Numbered from the stretch's first letter, positions 45,103-57,070 are shown. The stretch: 64,000 bases of DNA from Elmis aenea (GCA_947652605.1 OX393581.1:47081924-47145923), one strand, 5' to 3'. Translations and numbers: made by a program. Notes: a model not told the origin generated them from the letters alone.

Positions 45103-46616
45103 ATGGAAAAACGGCTCAGTTCCGATGTGAAAAGTGCAGTTCAATTTTTTAATAATTTGAACAATGAAGTTGTTAGTGAAATTAATCCTGCGAAGCGCGT
45201 TCAAAAATTATCAATATCGGATTCGGAGAATGTTACCGTGATCCAAAAAAAACCTGTTCCTCTTGTCAGAAAAAAATTGTTAACAAGACCCGTCGAATCG
45301 GAACACAATTGTTACAAGGATTCAGAGGACAGTGAAATAAAAACCAATTTATTCATCAGTACCGCAAATACAGAAATCAAGAATTTCAGTGATATTAATA
45401 GAAATAATTTAGAACAAAACCACGGAATAAAAACACCAGACGAAGTCCTTAAGCTCATAAGTAAGAAAAGTGAAGTTAGCAATCAATTCATATCCACCAA
45501 AAGTGTAATTCAAAACAACTTAAACCACAAGAATAATATTGATCGGCCAAGTATTAAGTTCAGAAGTGAAACCTCACAGGTTCACGTACATTCAAGGAAA
45601 CAAGTGACAAAGTCTTTTAGTTTGAATAACAATCGCCCTAATCAAAATGAAACTGTGAAGGACGACATCACTCAGGGAAAAATGGTTCAAAATAATAAAC
45701 AAGTCAATGATAGCAAACTAAAATTGGTTAAAGATCGCGGTGACGCAAGGGGCGATTCGAAAAAATTTAGCAGTTTTAAGGAACAGAACTTTGCAGAGCG
45801 TTCTGCGCCTCCCTCGATCCCCCCTAGAAATACGGCCGTCATAAAACATCTCAATGTGCAGAACCTAGCTTTGCGCGGGGAACCAAATCCAGAACAAAAC
45901 TTGAAAGCTGTTAAAAATCTTGACGAAATAAGCAATATTAAACGGTTAAGTGTGAGGGTGCATCCTGGTACGCAAAATATTGTTACTAGTTATAACACTG
46001 TCGCTATCACAAAAGCAAAAGTCAAAAATATCAGAGAAGATGCCAAGATGAAGGTTGATAACAGTCGAGGTGTTATTAACGCCACTAAAGTTGACGTTTT
46101 TGAGGATACTCAAGGTACCAACGTTTTTGGCGATGGAAATATAAAAGCCAAAGGTCTTGCTGGTGATAAATTTATTCAAGAGCTAAGATGTAAATTGCAT
46201 AATAAGACGAGAGACGCCCCGCGACCGCCAGCTTTAAAACGTTCTGTCAGCGATTTGGTTAAAAGCAATTTAAAAAGTGCAAGTATTAGATTAGACCGGC
46301 GCGGTTCTTTTGCCGAAGTTAAAAAGAACGTGGCAATCAATGACTATCATCAAGAACAAAGTGTAATGAACAATAGTGCCATTTTGCATAAAGCAAGACT
46401 TCAAAATTCAGTTGACGCGGAGCCTTTAGAAGTGATTAAAAAAAGTGGTGTCGGCCCTGTGAAATCTGGTCGTGCATCATTTTCTAAAGTGGCCGTGAAA
46501 AGTAGCGCACCATCCTTTTTGGAAATAATATCTGTGAGTGATGTGATACAAGTTTTGGAGCATTACAAACGACCTAGTACGTCAGTTTCTTCGCAGAATA
46601 CTTTTAACGATAAAAG
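45103..46616 (+). CDS. Large first coding exon of an unrecognised, disordered SH3-ligand protein (alternative 5' end of the same gene)
   Basis: The ATG at 45103 lies in a good context (ATACCATGG) after an in-frame TAG at 45079. The exon codes for about 504 residues plus two bases; GATAAAAG|GTTTGT at 46616/46617 is a candidate donor in phase 2, the same phase and AG ending as the exon at 17426. The frame itself runs on to a stop at 46660. The protein is basic, Asn/Lys/Ser-rich and without a globular domain. RSAPPSIPPR (233-242) fits both the class II SH3 ligand PxxPxR and the CIN85/CD2AP ligand PxxxPR. RDAPRPPALKR (370-380) is a second proline-rich ligand. RSVSDL and RRGSF are basophilic-kinase-type sites. 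I infer a signalling or cytoskeletal scaffold but do not recognise the family. Confidence 0.8.
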
Positions 46617-46711
46617 GTTTGTTATTTGTTCGATTATTTTTATATTACTCTCTACGATGTAATCAAACTGATAAGATGTTTTGGGTTGGTTGTAAACTAT
46701 TGATAAATAAA
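46617..46711 (+). other. Read-through end and possible poly(A) signal after the 45103 exon
   Basis: If the donor at 46617 is not used, the frame adds 14-15 hydrophobic residues (FVICSIIFILLSTM) and stops at 46660-46662. AATAAA follows at 46706-46711, so a transcript could end here. The tail resembles a short membrane anchor, but the sequence is AT-rich and may simply be translated intron. Confidence 0.35.
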
Positions 46712-46854
46712 GTATTTCGTTACTTTGTTGCGCAACTGATATTTTAAAGTGTAGAAAAATTTTGCAGTAATAAAATAATCGTTAGCAGTTTTTATTTTCA
46801 CGTAATTTTATCTGTTGTTGAATTTTTAAAATAAAATTTGTTATTAGATAATTA

Positions 46855-47537
46855 TACAGGGTGTTCCACATAGACGGGCCACTGTTGGGATCTCGTAAAT
46901 GGTAAAAATTACAAAAGTTTGAATTAGACAAATTGTTCCCCTTTCTGAGACCTCTTTAGTGATGCCTTAATTTTTTTTTAAAGTTTCATGGCACGCTAGA
47001 TAATAAACAAAAATCAAAATGGGCTTTTTTTTAATCGTTAATAATTCGGTTATACTTGATGATACAAAGATATTATTGAGAAGAAAGTTATAATTTTTTT
47101 GGCCACTGTAAAATGAAAACATTAATTTGTTTCAATATGATTTAACTTTTTAGGTAAATTACAAACTTACATTTTTTTAAATGGAAATCATAGTGGACTA
47201 CGACTTCATGAAAAATTTTTTTTTCCCTCTTTTTAATAACATTAGGTTTAATGTAATCTTGATATTTAGACTCAAATAAATAAAATCAAAACGTGTCTTT
47301 GAATCTATATATGAATTTAAATAATATTGAAACAAATAAATGTTTTCATTTTACAGTGACCAAAAAAATCTAAAACTTTTTTCCAAAACTATTTTTGTAC
47401 CATCAAGTATAACCGAGTTATTAACGATTAACAAAAAAATGCCCATCTTGATTTTTGTTTGTCTAATTTAAACTTTTTTGTAGCTCTAACCGTTTACGAC
47501 ATCCCAATAGTGGCCCTTTTATGTGGACCACCCTGTA
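46855..47537. mobile_element. TA-flanked foldback (CAGGGTGTTCCACATA family), 683 bp
   Basis: Left TACAGGGTGTTCCACATAGA and right TTATGTGGACCACCCTGTA. The arms share GGGCCACTGTTGGGATCTCG and AAATTAGACAAA-type segments and an inner AATATTGAAACAAATAAATG-type pair. A remnant of its right end lies inside 1104-1974. Confidence 0.85.
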
Positions 47538-47545
47538 TATAAGTA

Positions 47546-47882
47546 TACAGGGTGGTCCAAATTCGATGGGATTACATGGGTATCTCGCTTAATAGTCGAG
47601 AGAGAAACGGTTAAATTGCCAAAAATGTTCAGTTTTTTGAGACAAACTCAGAGCCATTTTCAAAAATATTCTATCATTTTCATGTTTTGAGTTATTAGCG
47701 AAAAACTGTCTTTTTGCCATATTTATAATTTGCCATATCTCCCTTATTGTTGTAAATATCTAAAAAATGTTTTGGGATTATTTTTAGATATTGCTATGTG
47801 GATTTTTGTAATTTAACCGTTTCTCTATCTTGACTTTTAAGCGAAGTACTCATGTAATCCCATCGAATTTGTACCACCCTGT
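47546..47882. mobile_element. TA-flanked MITE (CAGGGTGGTCCAAATTCGAT family), 337 bp
   Basis: Starts TACAGGGTGGTCCAAATTCG eight bases after the previous element ends; its right end GAATTTGTACCACCCTGTG is slightly decayed. Same family as 7520-7814 and 41063-42530. Confidence 0.88.
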
Positions 47883-48665
47883 GCAACTGTTAAGTATATT
47901 TTCTGCACGTTTTAGGTGAAAAAAAAAATGGAAAAAAAAAGATTTTTAAACGAGTTTAGAGTTTTAGTTTTATAATATTTTAAAAGCACTATATTTCTAG
48001 CATGCAAAGAAGTTTTGAATTGACAGAAAGTATTAAACAGTAATTGTAGATCTTTGTTACATTATTATAACAATTAATTTAAGTGAATAAGTAAACAAAG
48101 CTAATTTTATAATAGCTACTTAGTTTGTTTAATTTATAAACTTTAATTCATGCTTATATTTGTTCTCATTAGTAGTTTATAAATGAGTTATTTACTTTCT
48201 CTTCTTGATTATTATTTTTTTACATGCTAATATCTTCAATTGCCTATAAAAGTTTCTTGCTAGCGAAAGGTAAATTAGGTGTCATGTGATTTTAAGGGCT
48301 TTAACGAGGTATTTATTATAATGGATGCCTTAAAAAAACCATGAAAACCGTCTCAATTTTTTTTTTACTTCTTTATGGTTCAATAAAAATATCGTATGAT
48401 GCTCATTTGGTTTTTCATCGCGTCATGAATAACAAAGCGGAGTTTTTATTTGTTAATTATAATATGCTGGTATGCCTGTATTGGACGAATGTTGCTTTAA
48501 TAGAATAATGTATGTAGTGTGTACTTAATTAATTGTTTTAATGGACAAATCATTACATGCGTTGTGCCTGAACAAATTATTTTAACAGTTGTACAATTGC
48601 ATTTAATCTTATTAGTTTTATTTCATAGCTTAGAATAATTGCTCTATTTTAATTTTATTGAAAAG
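47883..48665. other. No gene recognised
   Basis: AT-rich intronic or intergenic sequence without structure. Confidence 0.5.
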
Positions 48666-49578
48666 TAGGGGAGACCGGGGATGAATGTAACACGGATAGG
48701 TTGTAACAGTGCCTATAGGTAGTTTCTTTAATTTTTGTTATATTTCGCCCTAACCGCTTTTGCAATGTTCATTTACATCCCCCAGTTTTCATCTGTCATA
48801 CTGGTTAAGTTTTTGCCAGCCAGAGTCACTATTTTTCGCCTAAAAGTTAATGCGTTGTGTCACCGTTCTAGTGACTTTTAGGCGATCTCTAAAAGTGGAA
48901 CAAAAAAGTACCCAGATTATTATGTTCTAAATTTTGTTGGCTATTGGTGGATGCAATACAATTTGACGTTGGAGTCGTGGTTAATTGTGGATTCCCTCCA
49001 ATTTGTTTTGTGTACACTTGGGGTCAAAAGTAACAGTGTTACAACCAACCCCACTCAATGTTTTCACTTGTAAATGTTCACTCTTGGCACATAGTTGGTG
49101 GTTTTCTTCGTAGATGAGAACATACAAAACTTGTCGGATAAATTTTCCAATTTGTTGTATCTTTTTGTTTTACATTTTTGAATATTGATAAGGTTCACTT
49201 ATCATTTTGTATTGTACCAAAGAACTTTTTTTACTTTTTCATTTTGCTAATGTGTATTTTGGAATCAAATATTAATTTTGTTGATGATTACTAATATATT
49301 TACCCACTACTTATGAGCTGTGTAAATTATTTTGCCGTTACAACTTACCCCGATCATTGTTACTTTTAGCCCCAACGTTGAGGTTGGAAGTAACAGCTGT
49401 CTTACTACAGAAAAAAAAATCTCACATGCTTTACGAAACATATGAAATAAATATCTTGGAAGAAAGACAAATTTCCAATCTATTATTAAATCAATTTGGA
49501 TGTAAAAAAAACTTGTTATACTCTATGAGAAATTAAATAAAAACAAAAGAATGTTACTTCCATCCCCGTTCTTCTCTA
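48666..49578. mobile_element. Foldback with GGGGAGACCGGGGATGAATG ends and many GTTAC/GTAAC motifs
   Basis: Left TAGGGGAGACCGGGGATGAA and right TTCCATCCCCGTTCTTCTCTA are inverted. TGTAAC or GTTAC words recur after GGGG/CCCC-containing phrases (about 48688, 48703, 49030, 49338, 49360, 49388, 49552). No coding. The superfamily is unclear. Confidence 0.65.
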
Positions 49579-50230
49579 GTCCTTTTTGCGTATCGGCACT
49601 TAAAGGTATGACTATATTTTTCTTTCAATTGTTCGTGCCTTATAAACCGTCAAATTCTATTTATTAATATTTCTTTGTTGTTGCAGGTATGAACTTAATT
49701 TTATTTAATGGCGTCGAGTTGGTAAGATTTTTCATTCTTCTTTTTATTTCTTACGTATTGTATAAGGAGTTAGCACTTTTATTAATGACGCAAGAAACTC
49801 GTAAGATTTTCGGGTGAAAAATTGTTGTCCCGAGTCGTCTCATAATAAACTTAATCAAATCGAGTGTCTCCAAGATTTATAAAGCGTCGCTCATTATTCA
49901 AATACTTCGCTGAAGTGCGTGAGATGTGAAGTTTAATCAATATCTAACAAAACACCGAAAATATTTTAGAAATTTTCGACAAACCCCGTTCCATTTCTTT
50001 TTATATCGTGAAAACAGTTTTAAAGCGCCGACGTTATGTTACTTTGATGTGGTATAAAAATTTTGACATGGCAACTAACAATTACGGATTATATTTTTTT
50101 ATGGATGTTGTGACTATAAAAAATGTATCTTGAGAGACGTTTTTGGTAAATAATCAATTTCGTGTAAACTTTGCTCGTAAAGATTTTACACGTTTTTTAG
50201 TGTCCCGTAAAAACTAAATCTATGTTGTTG
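49579..50230. other. Unique intron sequence with a juxtaposed acceptor/donor at 49686/49687
   Basis: TTCTTTGTTGTTGCAG|GTATGA at 49671-49692 has the form of a zero-length-exon recursive splice site. If read as an exon in phase 2 it meets a stop (GTATGAACTTAATTTTATTTAA), so an ordinary coding exon is unlikely. About 49780-50040 is moderately GC-rich without a recognised gene. Confidence 0.3.
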
Positions 50231-52047
50231 TACAGGGTGATCCAAATTCCAAGTGTTTGTAGCTACTCAGTAACTACAAAAATTTGGTTTGTCTCTAGTA
50301 GCACACTTTCCGTTTTTTGCTACAGACGAATATTGAAATTTCCCGATGTTTATACTGACAATAATGTCTTTAATTTCAAAACAATGTTTAAAAGATATAT
50401 GATAACTTGATACCTATTTAAGTAGGAGTATAATTTTATTAGTGACTTCGATTTTTTGTGACATATTAATTATTTAGATATAAGGTAGTTAAAATATTTT
50501 GTAAGGAATTTTAGAGGGTCATGATTTATTAAGAACATAACATAAAATTTTATACAATCGATCGGTTTTAGTAATACATACTGCTAAACTTGCTTTATTA
50601 GAAATTTTGAGGAATTGAATATTGTTTTGGTGTGAAATTTTTATTGAGACCTGTTACGCTCTAAAATTCACCAATTTTGTTCATAGCGAAAAAAAAATCA
50701 ATATTCTGATCAAACAGATGAATGTATACATTTTTAAATATTTTGAATAAACTAAAATCAGATGATTTTTCAACGGTCAATAATGCCATTGCATTAAAAA
50801 TTACGTTGAAATCAAAATGCGAAATGATTCCTGTAGATATTTTTACGTAGAATGAGAAAAAAAATACCTAAAAAGTCATGGCATACTTGATTTTTGAGAT
50901 ATAAGCCAAACTTGACTTTTTTTAAAATGGCAACCATAGATGGGTTTATTAAAAAGAGAGATTTTTTCTCGTTTTATTGATGTATGGGTTGTTAGGTTTA
51001 TCTTTAAAAATATTACAACATTATTGTATTTATTAAGTTTATCAAAGTGGCGATTGAAAACCAAAACAAAACACCACATAAATAAACTAGATTTACTTAA
51101 GTAAACACCTAAAAAGTTAAAAACTCAAAAAGTTTAAAATATTTCTTACATTTCATAATACTTTTAGTTTTTCACTTACTATTAGATACTATTAAAATAA
51201 ATTAATATTTTCCTAAGCATAATACTTTTTGTTTGATGAAATATTTCATTAAACAGCCAATCTGAAAAACACAGTTAAATACAATTGATGACTTAAAATC
51301 AGCTTTTTTAAGAACTATTCATCAAATAAAATGAAAAATGCTTAGGAAAACATTATTATCTACAAAGTGTAAATCTCACATTTGTATTGCCCATGGAGAG
51401 AGGGCTACATCTAAAACACATGTTATAATTATTGTGATTTAATAGTATCTATCTAATAGAAAGCGAAAAATCATGAATTGTTATGGAATGTAAAAAAATG
51501 TGTTAAATTATTTAAGTTTTACATTTTTTATGTTTCATTAAGTACTACAGTTCCTTTATTTATGTAATGTTTTTTTTTTCAATGGCCACTTTGATTATAC
51601 TTAAGAAAAACAATAATATTGTAATTTGTAAAAGCGTACTTATTTTTAAAGATAAACCTAACAACCCATGCATTAATGAAACGAGAAAAAAAATCTCTTT
51701 TAATTTACCCAACTATAGTTACCATTTAAAAAAAGGCAAATTTGGCTTATATCACAAAAATCAAGTATGCCATGACTTTTTAGATAATTTTTTCTAATTC
51801 TTCGTAAAAATATGTAAAGGAATCACTTCAGATTTTGATTTTAACATAACAACATATACCATAGAAAAACTCGTCTGTTTGTAGTTTTTTCAAAATATTT
51901 AAAAAAGTTGAGGGTGCAAATCAAATGTCGAAATTACATTAAATTCGTCTTGAAATTCTGCCCAACTTTGTTAAGTTAATCGTCTATGTAACTCTTATAA
52001 TAACAAAGTTACCCCTACAACACATGTAGATTATTGTCACCCTGTAT
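50231..52047. mobile_element. TA-flanked foldback, 1.8 kb
   Basis: Left TACAGGGTGATCCAAATTCC and right ATTATTGTCACCCTGTA. Long inner arms at about 50815-51075 and 51560-51835 match through AAAGTCATGGCATACTTGAT, AAGATAAACCTAACAACCCAT and CCACTTTGAT. The terminal 60 bp pair less well, so the ends may come from different families. Confidence 0.75.
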
Positions 52048-53080
52048 AGAAAATCCAACCCCTCACTAAATCAAAATAAGCAATTACAGAAAAATTTTCA
52101 AAATAAACTAATTAAGCTTTCATCGATTGATGTAAACGAAAACTGCTTCAAAATAGTTGTCGAGGGCAGATTTTGGCAGCTTTTTTTAATTAAAATTTTG
52201 CTCAAAGTCTGCTATATACGCCCGTTTTGCATATGCGTTTTTGTTTTCGGTAGCTTTTGCTTATTTGTTATGCATCGTGGCAAGCTTGCAGCTGTGACCG
52301 ACCACCAAGGTTAGGCCATCAATGGCGCTTTTGTGGATGCCATGTAGTTACCCACCTCATCTGTCCGGCTAACGACATTTTGTTACAACACTGGAATACA
52401 TGATCATACTAGTTATGAATCTAAGAATATTGTTATGTTTGTGTTAAATATAGAATGGAGTCATTGTCTTGTTGACGGTCATAGACGCACGTACGTACAA
52501 GTATTTACTGTGATCGGGAAACTGCATTTAATTTCTGAAAAATACGGTATATCCGAATATTGTAAATGATATGAAGCGTCGCAGTTATTTATTTTGGCTC
52601 ACTTATCTTATCTCGTTTCAATTCAGGTAGAAAGAATGTTGAATGTAAACGAAAAATGTAGGAACTGTAATTTAATTTTGTGAAATTTTAGTATGCCACG
52701 TGCTACGCTAAGCAGATTACACTCATTTAAAGTGCAGGCTTGTAGATTTAAATTAATTTTGTCTGATTCTGACTCGATATTTCCAAAAATAATTTTTTGT
52801 AGGCTTTGTATTTCGTTGACTGCCTTGTGCATATTTATTACTTCTACGCTGTTTTAAATGCTTTCGAAATTACAATTAAATACCTGTATCATATCTTATC
52901 AATTTATTTTTTTAAGCAATTCAAATATTTGGTAAGCACTTTAAAACATCAAGAATTGGGTTACAATAAACGCACCTCAACCACGCGAAATTTTAAACAA
53001 AATGTTTTTACTGATATAATATAATATGAACGTGGCAGTGAATTACCGACTTGCCAATTAAATGCGTTGAGGATTGTTTG
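52048..53080. other. No gene recognised
   Basis: Unique AT-rich sequence, moderate GC at about 52240-52380. Confidence 0.5.
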
Positions 53081-54895
53081 TACACTGATGATCAAAAGTT
53101 TAAGACCACCTCAGTTTTCCTAGAAAAGTGGAATGAAACACAGGAAATATAGTTCAGGTATAAAATAAATTTTTACTGAATAACATAAATACATATACAG
53201 GGTGAGTCATTAGTGCGGTATCGGTCGATTGTGGCTAAACGGTTAAAGATAGAAAGTTGATTTAAGCGCTATTTCATACAGTTTTTTCTTCCGAACACGA
53301 TAAAAATATTTTCATATACAGGGTTCTCGTTTTTCGCGGGCCACTATGGGGATCTCGTAAACGGTAAGAGTTACGACTTCGGTTAAATTGGGGCAAAGTT
53401 GTATATTCAGGTGCTTAAAAATTTGACGCAAACAGAACTTATCTAGCTTTTCTAGTTTTTGAGATATAGGGGAAAAAGTAAAAAAGTGGATTTTTGTTTT
53501 TTGCCTGTAACATTTTCATTTGATGTCAAATTTCATTTTTGTAAAAACATTTTCATGGCCACTTTTTGCAAGGAATCAAATTCCCCAATTATATTTTCCA
53601 TGCGACGTTTCGTTTTATTAAAACCATCATCAGGTCATTTTTTTCTTATGGACGCTATATCTGATTTTAACGCCAATTTGTAGAGCATTTTATTCTGAAC
53701 TCGACAATGTATAAAACTTGGCACTTTTTTGAAACTATTGTTGTTAAAAATGGCATAAACAAATATTTTATTTAAAACAAATTCTAATCGGCATGATAAA
53801 TAATTGTCCCTTTTTCCTTGGAAGAAGGTGAGTAAACCGTATGAAATTACTATTAAAGGGATTTAATTAAAAAAATCGCTATTAATAAATATCTTAGGAA
53901 TGCATTAACATTGTTCACTTATTAGCAAATATTTTTAGAATATTTTCTTCGGTTAAGTAATAAATGTCTCTAAAATGTGTATTTAATCCCTTATTTCACA
54001 TGCAATTATTTGTAACAATATGTTCGTAATCAAATAATATGTGGTCATAGTTTACAAAAAACGTCTAGAAGTCTGTTTACGCTTTTTGCTTATTAGAAGT
54101 CATTAACGCAGATAAAAGGCATAACTCGTTATTTTTTGTTACAAATAATTGTATGCCAAATAAGAATTAAATACACATTTTAGAGAAATTTATTACTTAA
54201 CCGAAGAACATATTTGTTAATAAGTGAACAATGTTATTGCATTCCTAACATATTTATTAGTAGGTACCTATTTTTTTAATTACTAATTTTTTGCGGTTTA
54301 CTTACCTGTTTCCAAGGAAAAAGGGACAAAGACAATTATTTACCATGGCGATTAGGATTTGTTTTAAATAAAATATTTGTTTTTGCCATTTTTAACAACA
54401 ATTGTTTCAAAAAAGTGCCAACTGTTATACATTGTCGAATTCAGAATAAAATGCTCTACAAATTGGCGTTAAAATCAGATATAGCGTCTATAAGAAAAAA
54501 TTGACCTGATGATGGTTTTAAAAAAACGAAACGTCGCATGGAAAATATAATTGGGGAATTTGATTCCTTGCAAAAAGTGAATTCATAGTGAAAATGCAAT
54601 AATTCAAGAAATAAATGACAAGTTTTTGACGTTAGTGAAGTGAACAGTCACTCTATTTTCTTCAACAACGATTAGAAGAAAAATGTCGAATATCTCGAAA
54701 AGTACCTACTTACGAGTTTTGGGTATAGGATAGAATTTAAACAAACCTGTATCTCTTATAATTAGCGAGATCCCAATGCTGTAAATGTAATCTTGGACAC
54801 TCTGTATATGTGTTAATGTTATTCTTTTATATTCGTACAACATTTTCTGTGTCTAGAAACACTGAGGTGGTCTTAAACTTTTGACCGGCAGTGTA
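53081..54895. mobile_element. Tc1-like ends enclosing a mosaic of other elements
   Basis: TACACTGATGATCAAAAGTT then TAAGACCACCTCAGT at 53081-53115 pairs with the complement at 54850-54895 (GGTGGTCTTAAACTTTTGACC), a classical Tc1-type terminus with TA at both edges. Inside: a 5' end of the DUF4817 transposon (about 53195-53318), a lone TACAGGGTTCTCG end (about 53318), a palindrome of about 1 kb (53555-54585), another DUF4817-transposon arm (54579-54735) and a right end of the 22774 family (about 54745-54815). No Tc1 transposase. Confidence 0.8.
53555..54585. repeat. About 1-kb palindrome
   Basis: Arms at about 53555-54055 and 54060-54585 pair through CTTTTTGCAAGGAATCAAAT, ATGCGACGTTTCGTTTT, AACATTGTCGA-type text and GGTTAAGTAATAAAT, with a very small centre. 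It could extrude a long hairpin. The central text near 54040-54060 is unpaired. Confidence 0.85.
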
Positions 54896-55544
54896 AGTCG
54901 AAAGTATTGTATAGCAGCACATAATACAACCCTTCACTCCTTATTTTGTTCGGTTATGTTTAAGTTATAGTACTTGCACTGTAATATACATAATATTTCA
55001 TTCTCAAACGCCTGTTTGTAGACCGTAAATATTGGTAAACGATTTATATCACCTTTAATTTTTACGTGCTACGCATAACCCTCGAGACGTGCTTCTGAAA
55101 ATTTTATATTTATATCTTAAGTATTACGGTTATATTATGGCCACCGTCGATGGTATTAACTTAGGTGAGCCATTTAAGGGCAATTTATAGTGGGAAGCAG
55201 ATGTAGCATAAAACATAAGGGCTCCTGGAGATGGGATAAAATATTAATTCCTTACTTACGGGATCAGATGTTCATGGTCGTGTCTGCAATTATATACCGG
55301 GTGTTAAGTGAAATAATTTTAACGCAAGGAACATATTACCGGGGACTAATTAAAGGCACGCAGGCAGTTAATTCCCTCGTAAAAACAGTATTATGAGTAG
55401 GTAACGTACCTTTGTGAATTTAATCCAGTTATTACTATTATGATGTACATAAAACGTTTTATAAAGCGCTGAAAGTTATTATGTACATTTGTTTACATTA
55501 TGTTGTGCATAAACATAAAGGTTGGTCTGAAGTTTCAGTAATAC
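54896..55544. other. No gene recognised
   Basis: Unique sequence. An open frame at 55190-55396 has no domain that I know. Confidence 0.5.
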
Positions 55545-55863
55545 TAATGCCCGGTTTCTCCGACACATCTCAAGATCGAACTTATATAAGCCCGCCTTAT
55601 ATTTAAGACCGTCTCAAGATACCAATGCGTTGCACAGAAAACATATTCCGGAATCTGTTAGACATCTCAGCTAAGTTAGAACTCGGTTTGGCAACGTTGC
55701 AAGAAGTCGGCACATTTTAGCGGCAGATTGAAATGGCTAATTTTCATTAGCCATTTACATCACAGCTGTTAAAACGGCTCCCTGTGGCATCTTGTTGTTG
55801 CTATCAGCTGTTAGTCACATATAAAGTTACAGTTCGGTGTTTATTATTTTATTTTGTGTTGAA

Positions 55864-55940
55864 ATGGCGGAAAAAAAAGAATAAATTATACCATGGAGAA
55901 AAAACAATTATTAGTTAGCTTGGTGGAAGAAAATAAATAA
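55864..55940 (+). pseudogene. Myb/SANT-like fragment of the Harbinger second ORF
   Basis: ATGGCGGAAAAAAAAGAATA at 55864 and, one frame over, MEKKQLLVSLVEENK at 55893-55940 resemble the start of Myb/SANT-like DNA-binding proteins of Harbinger elements (T-EEK-LL--LV-E-K). A frameshift lies between the two and the foldback follows within 15 bases. The call is weak by itself and rests on the context. Confidence 0.4.
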
Positions 55941-55952
55941 ATAGATTATGTA

Positions 55953-56879
55953 TACAGGGAGTTTGAAATTCGAGTTTAAGCATGGGGTTCTCGCTTATTA
56001 TAATAGCTAGAGTATAGGTTTAAATTTGGCAAAGTTGCTAAATTTGGTGCTCATTAATAATCCAAAAAGAAATTGGAAATATCTCAAACGGGGTCCGAGA
56101 AAATTAGGAAAAACTGGAAAATACGATTTTTGAAAATCGTCTATAACTCCTTTGGAGTATGAAATATTTGAAATGTGTAAAAACATTGCCGAAGCAACTT
56201 TTTAAGCCGAATCGGATGGTAGTCACAAATTTTTCTTAGATCGATTCGTTTTTATTTTATGACAACCAACTTTGTTTTTGCTTATGGGCGCAAGTTTTGC
56301 TATTTACATTATCAAATAGCATTTATTTTTTTAAATCCATTGATGTATCACACATGGTATTTTACTTTTTCTTTTATTGTCAAATTTCAAAAAATACGTT
56401 TTAAACAATAACCATTATAAATCAGGTTGGCCGGTCATTGTAGTTTATGTTGTTTCCATGACAACCGATCAACAATCTAAAAGTTTTAAAGGCCTGTTAG
56501 TCCTAAAAATGAACTTTAATAACGAAGGAAAACGCGATATGCTGCCCATCACAAAAAACAAAGTTGGTTGTCTAAAACAAAAACGAATCGACCTAGGAAA
56601 AATTTGTGACCACCATCCGATTCGGCTTAAAAAGTTGCTTGGGCAACTTTTTTACACATTTAAAATATTTCAAACTCCAAAGGAGTTATAGACGATTTTT
56701 AAAAATCGTATTTTCCAGTTTTTCCTCATTTTCTCGGATACTTTTTGAGATATTTCCAATTTCTCTTTGGATTATTAATGAGCACCAAATTTAGCAACTT
56801 TGCCAAATTTAAACCTATACTCTAGCTATTATAATACGCGAGATCCCCATGCTTAAACTCGAATTTCAAACACGCTGTA
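55953..56879. mobile_element. TA-flanked foldback with about 330-bp inverted arms
   Basis: TACAGGGAGTTTGAAATTCG at the left and GAATTTCAAACACGCTGTA at the right. The arms pair nearly base for base through CATGGGGTTCTCGC, CTAGAGTATAGGTTTAAATT and ACTCCTTTGGAG, to about 56290 on the left and 56525 on the right. The open frame at 56377-56691 is in the arm and loop and shows no domain. Confidence 0.9.
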
Positions 56880-57070
56880 TACTCCAATTGAGGCTCAATT
56901 TGATCTAAGATCACAATAACTGTCTCTTTTGTGAGGCGAAAACGCATAAAAAAACGATCGTATTCGAAATCCGTAAATGGATTTGCGCGAACAAATCGCC
57001 TTCGAGGAATTACAGGGTCGTACAAGTCATCATCTGCATCATCTATCATATTTATAAAGTCAATGTCCAT
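56880..57070 (-). pseudogene. Harbinger transposase N-terminus, cut by a foldback insertion
   Basis: ATG at 57070-57068 on the minus strand. About 63 residues read MDIDFINMIDDADDD, then IPRRRFVRANPFTDFEYDRF and FRLTKETVIVILDQIEPQLE. This is the N-terminal pattern of HARBI1-type nucleases (RR-FR-R-NP-----D-EF--RFRL-KE-V--L---IEP-L). The frame then enters the inserted foldback at 56879 and ends there. The catalytic DDE region is not found on the far side. Confidence 0.75.

Noticed and set aside
49687..49720. Micro-exon after the TTGCAG acceptor
   Set aside because: In the phase required by the upstream donors it meets a stop after eight codons, so it is better read as a possible recursive site.
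56377..56691. 104-residue plus-strand open frame
   Set aside because: It lies in the arm and loop of the foldback 55953-56879 and resembles no known protein.
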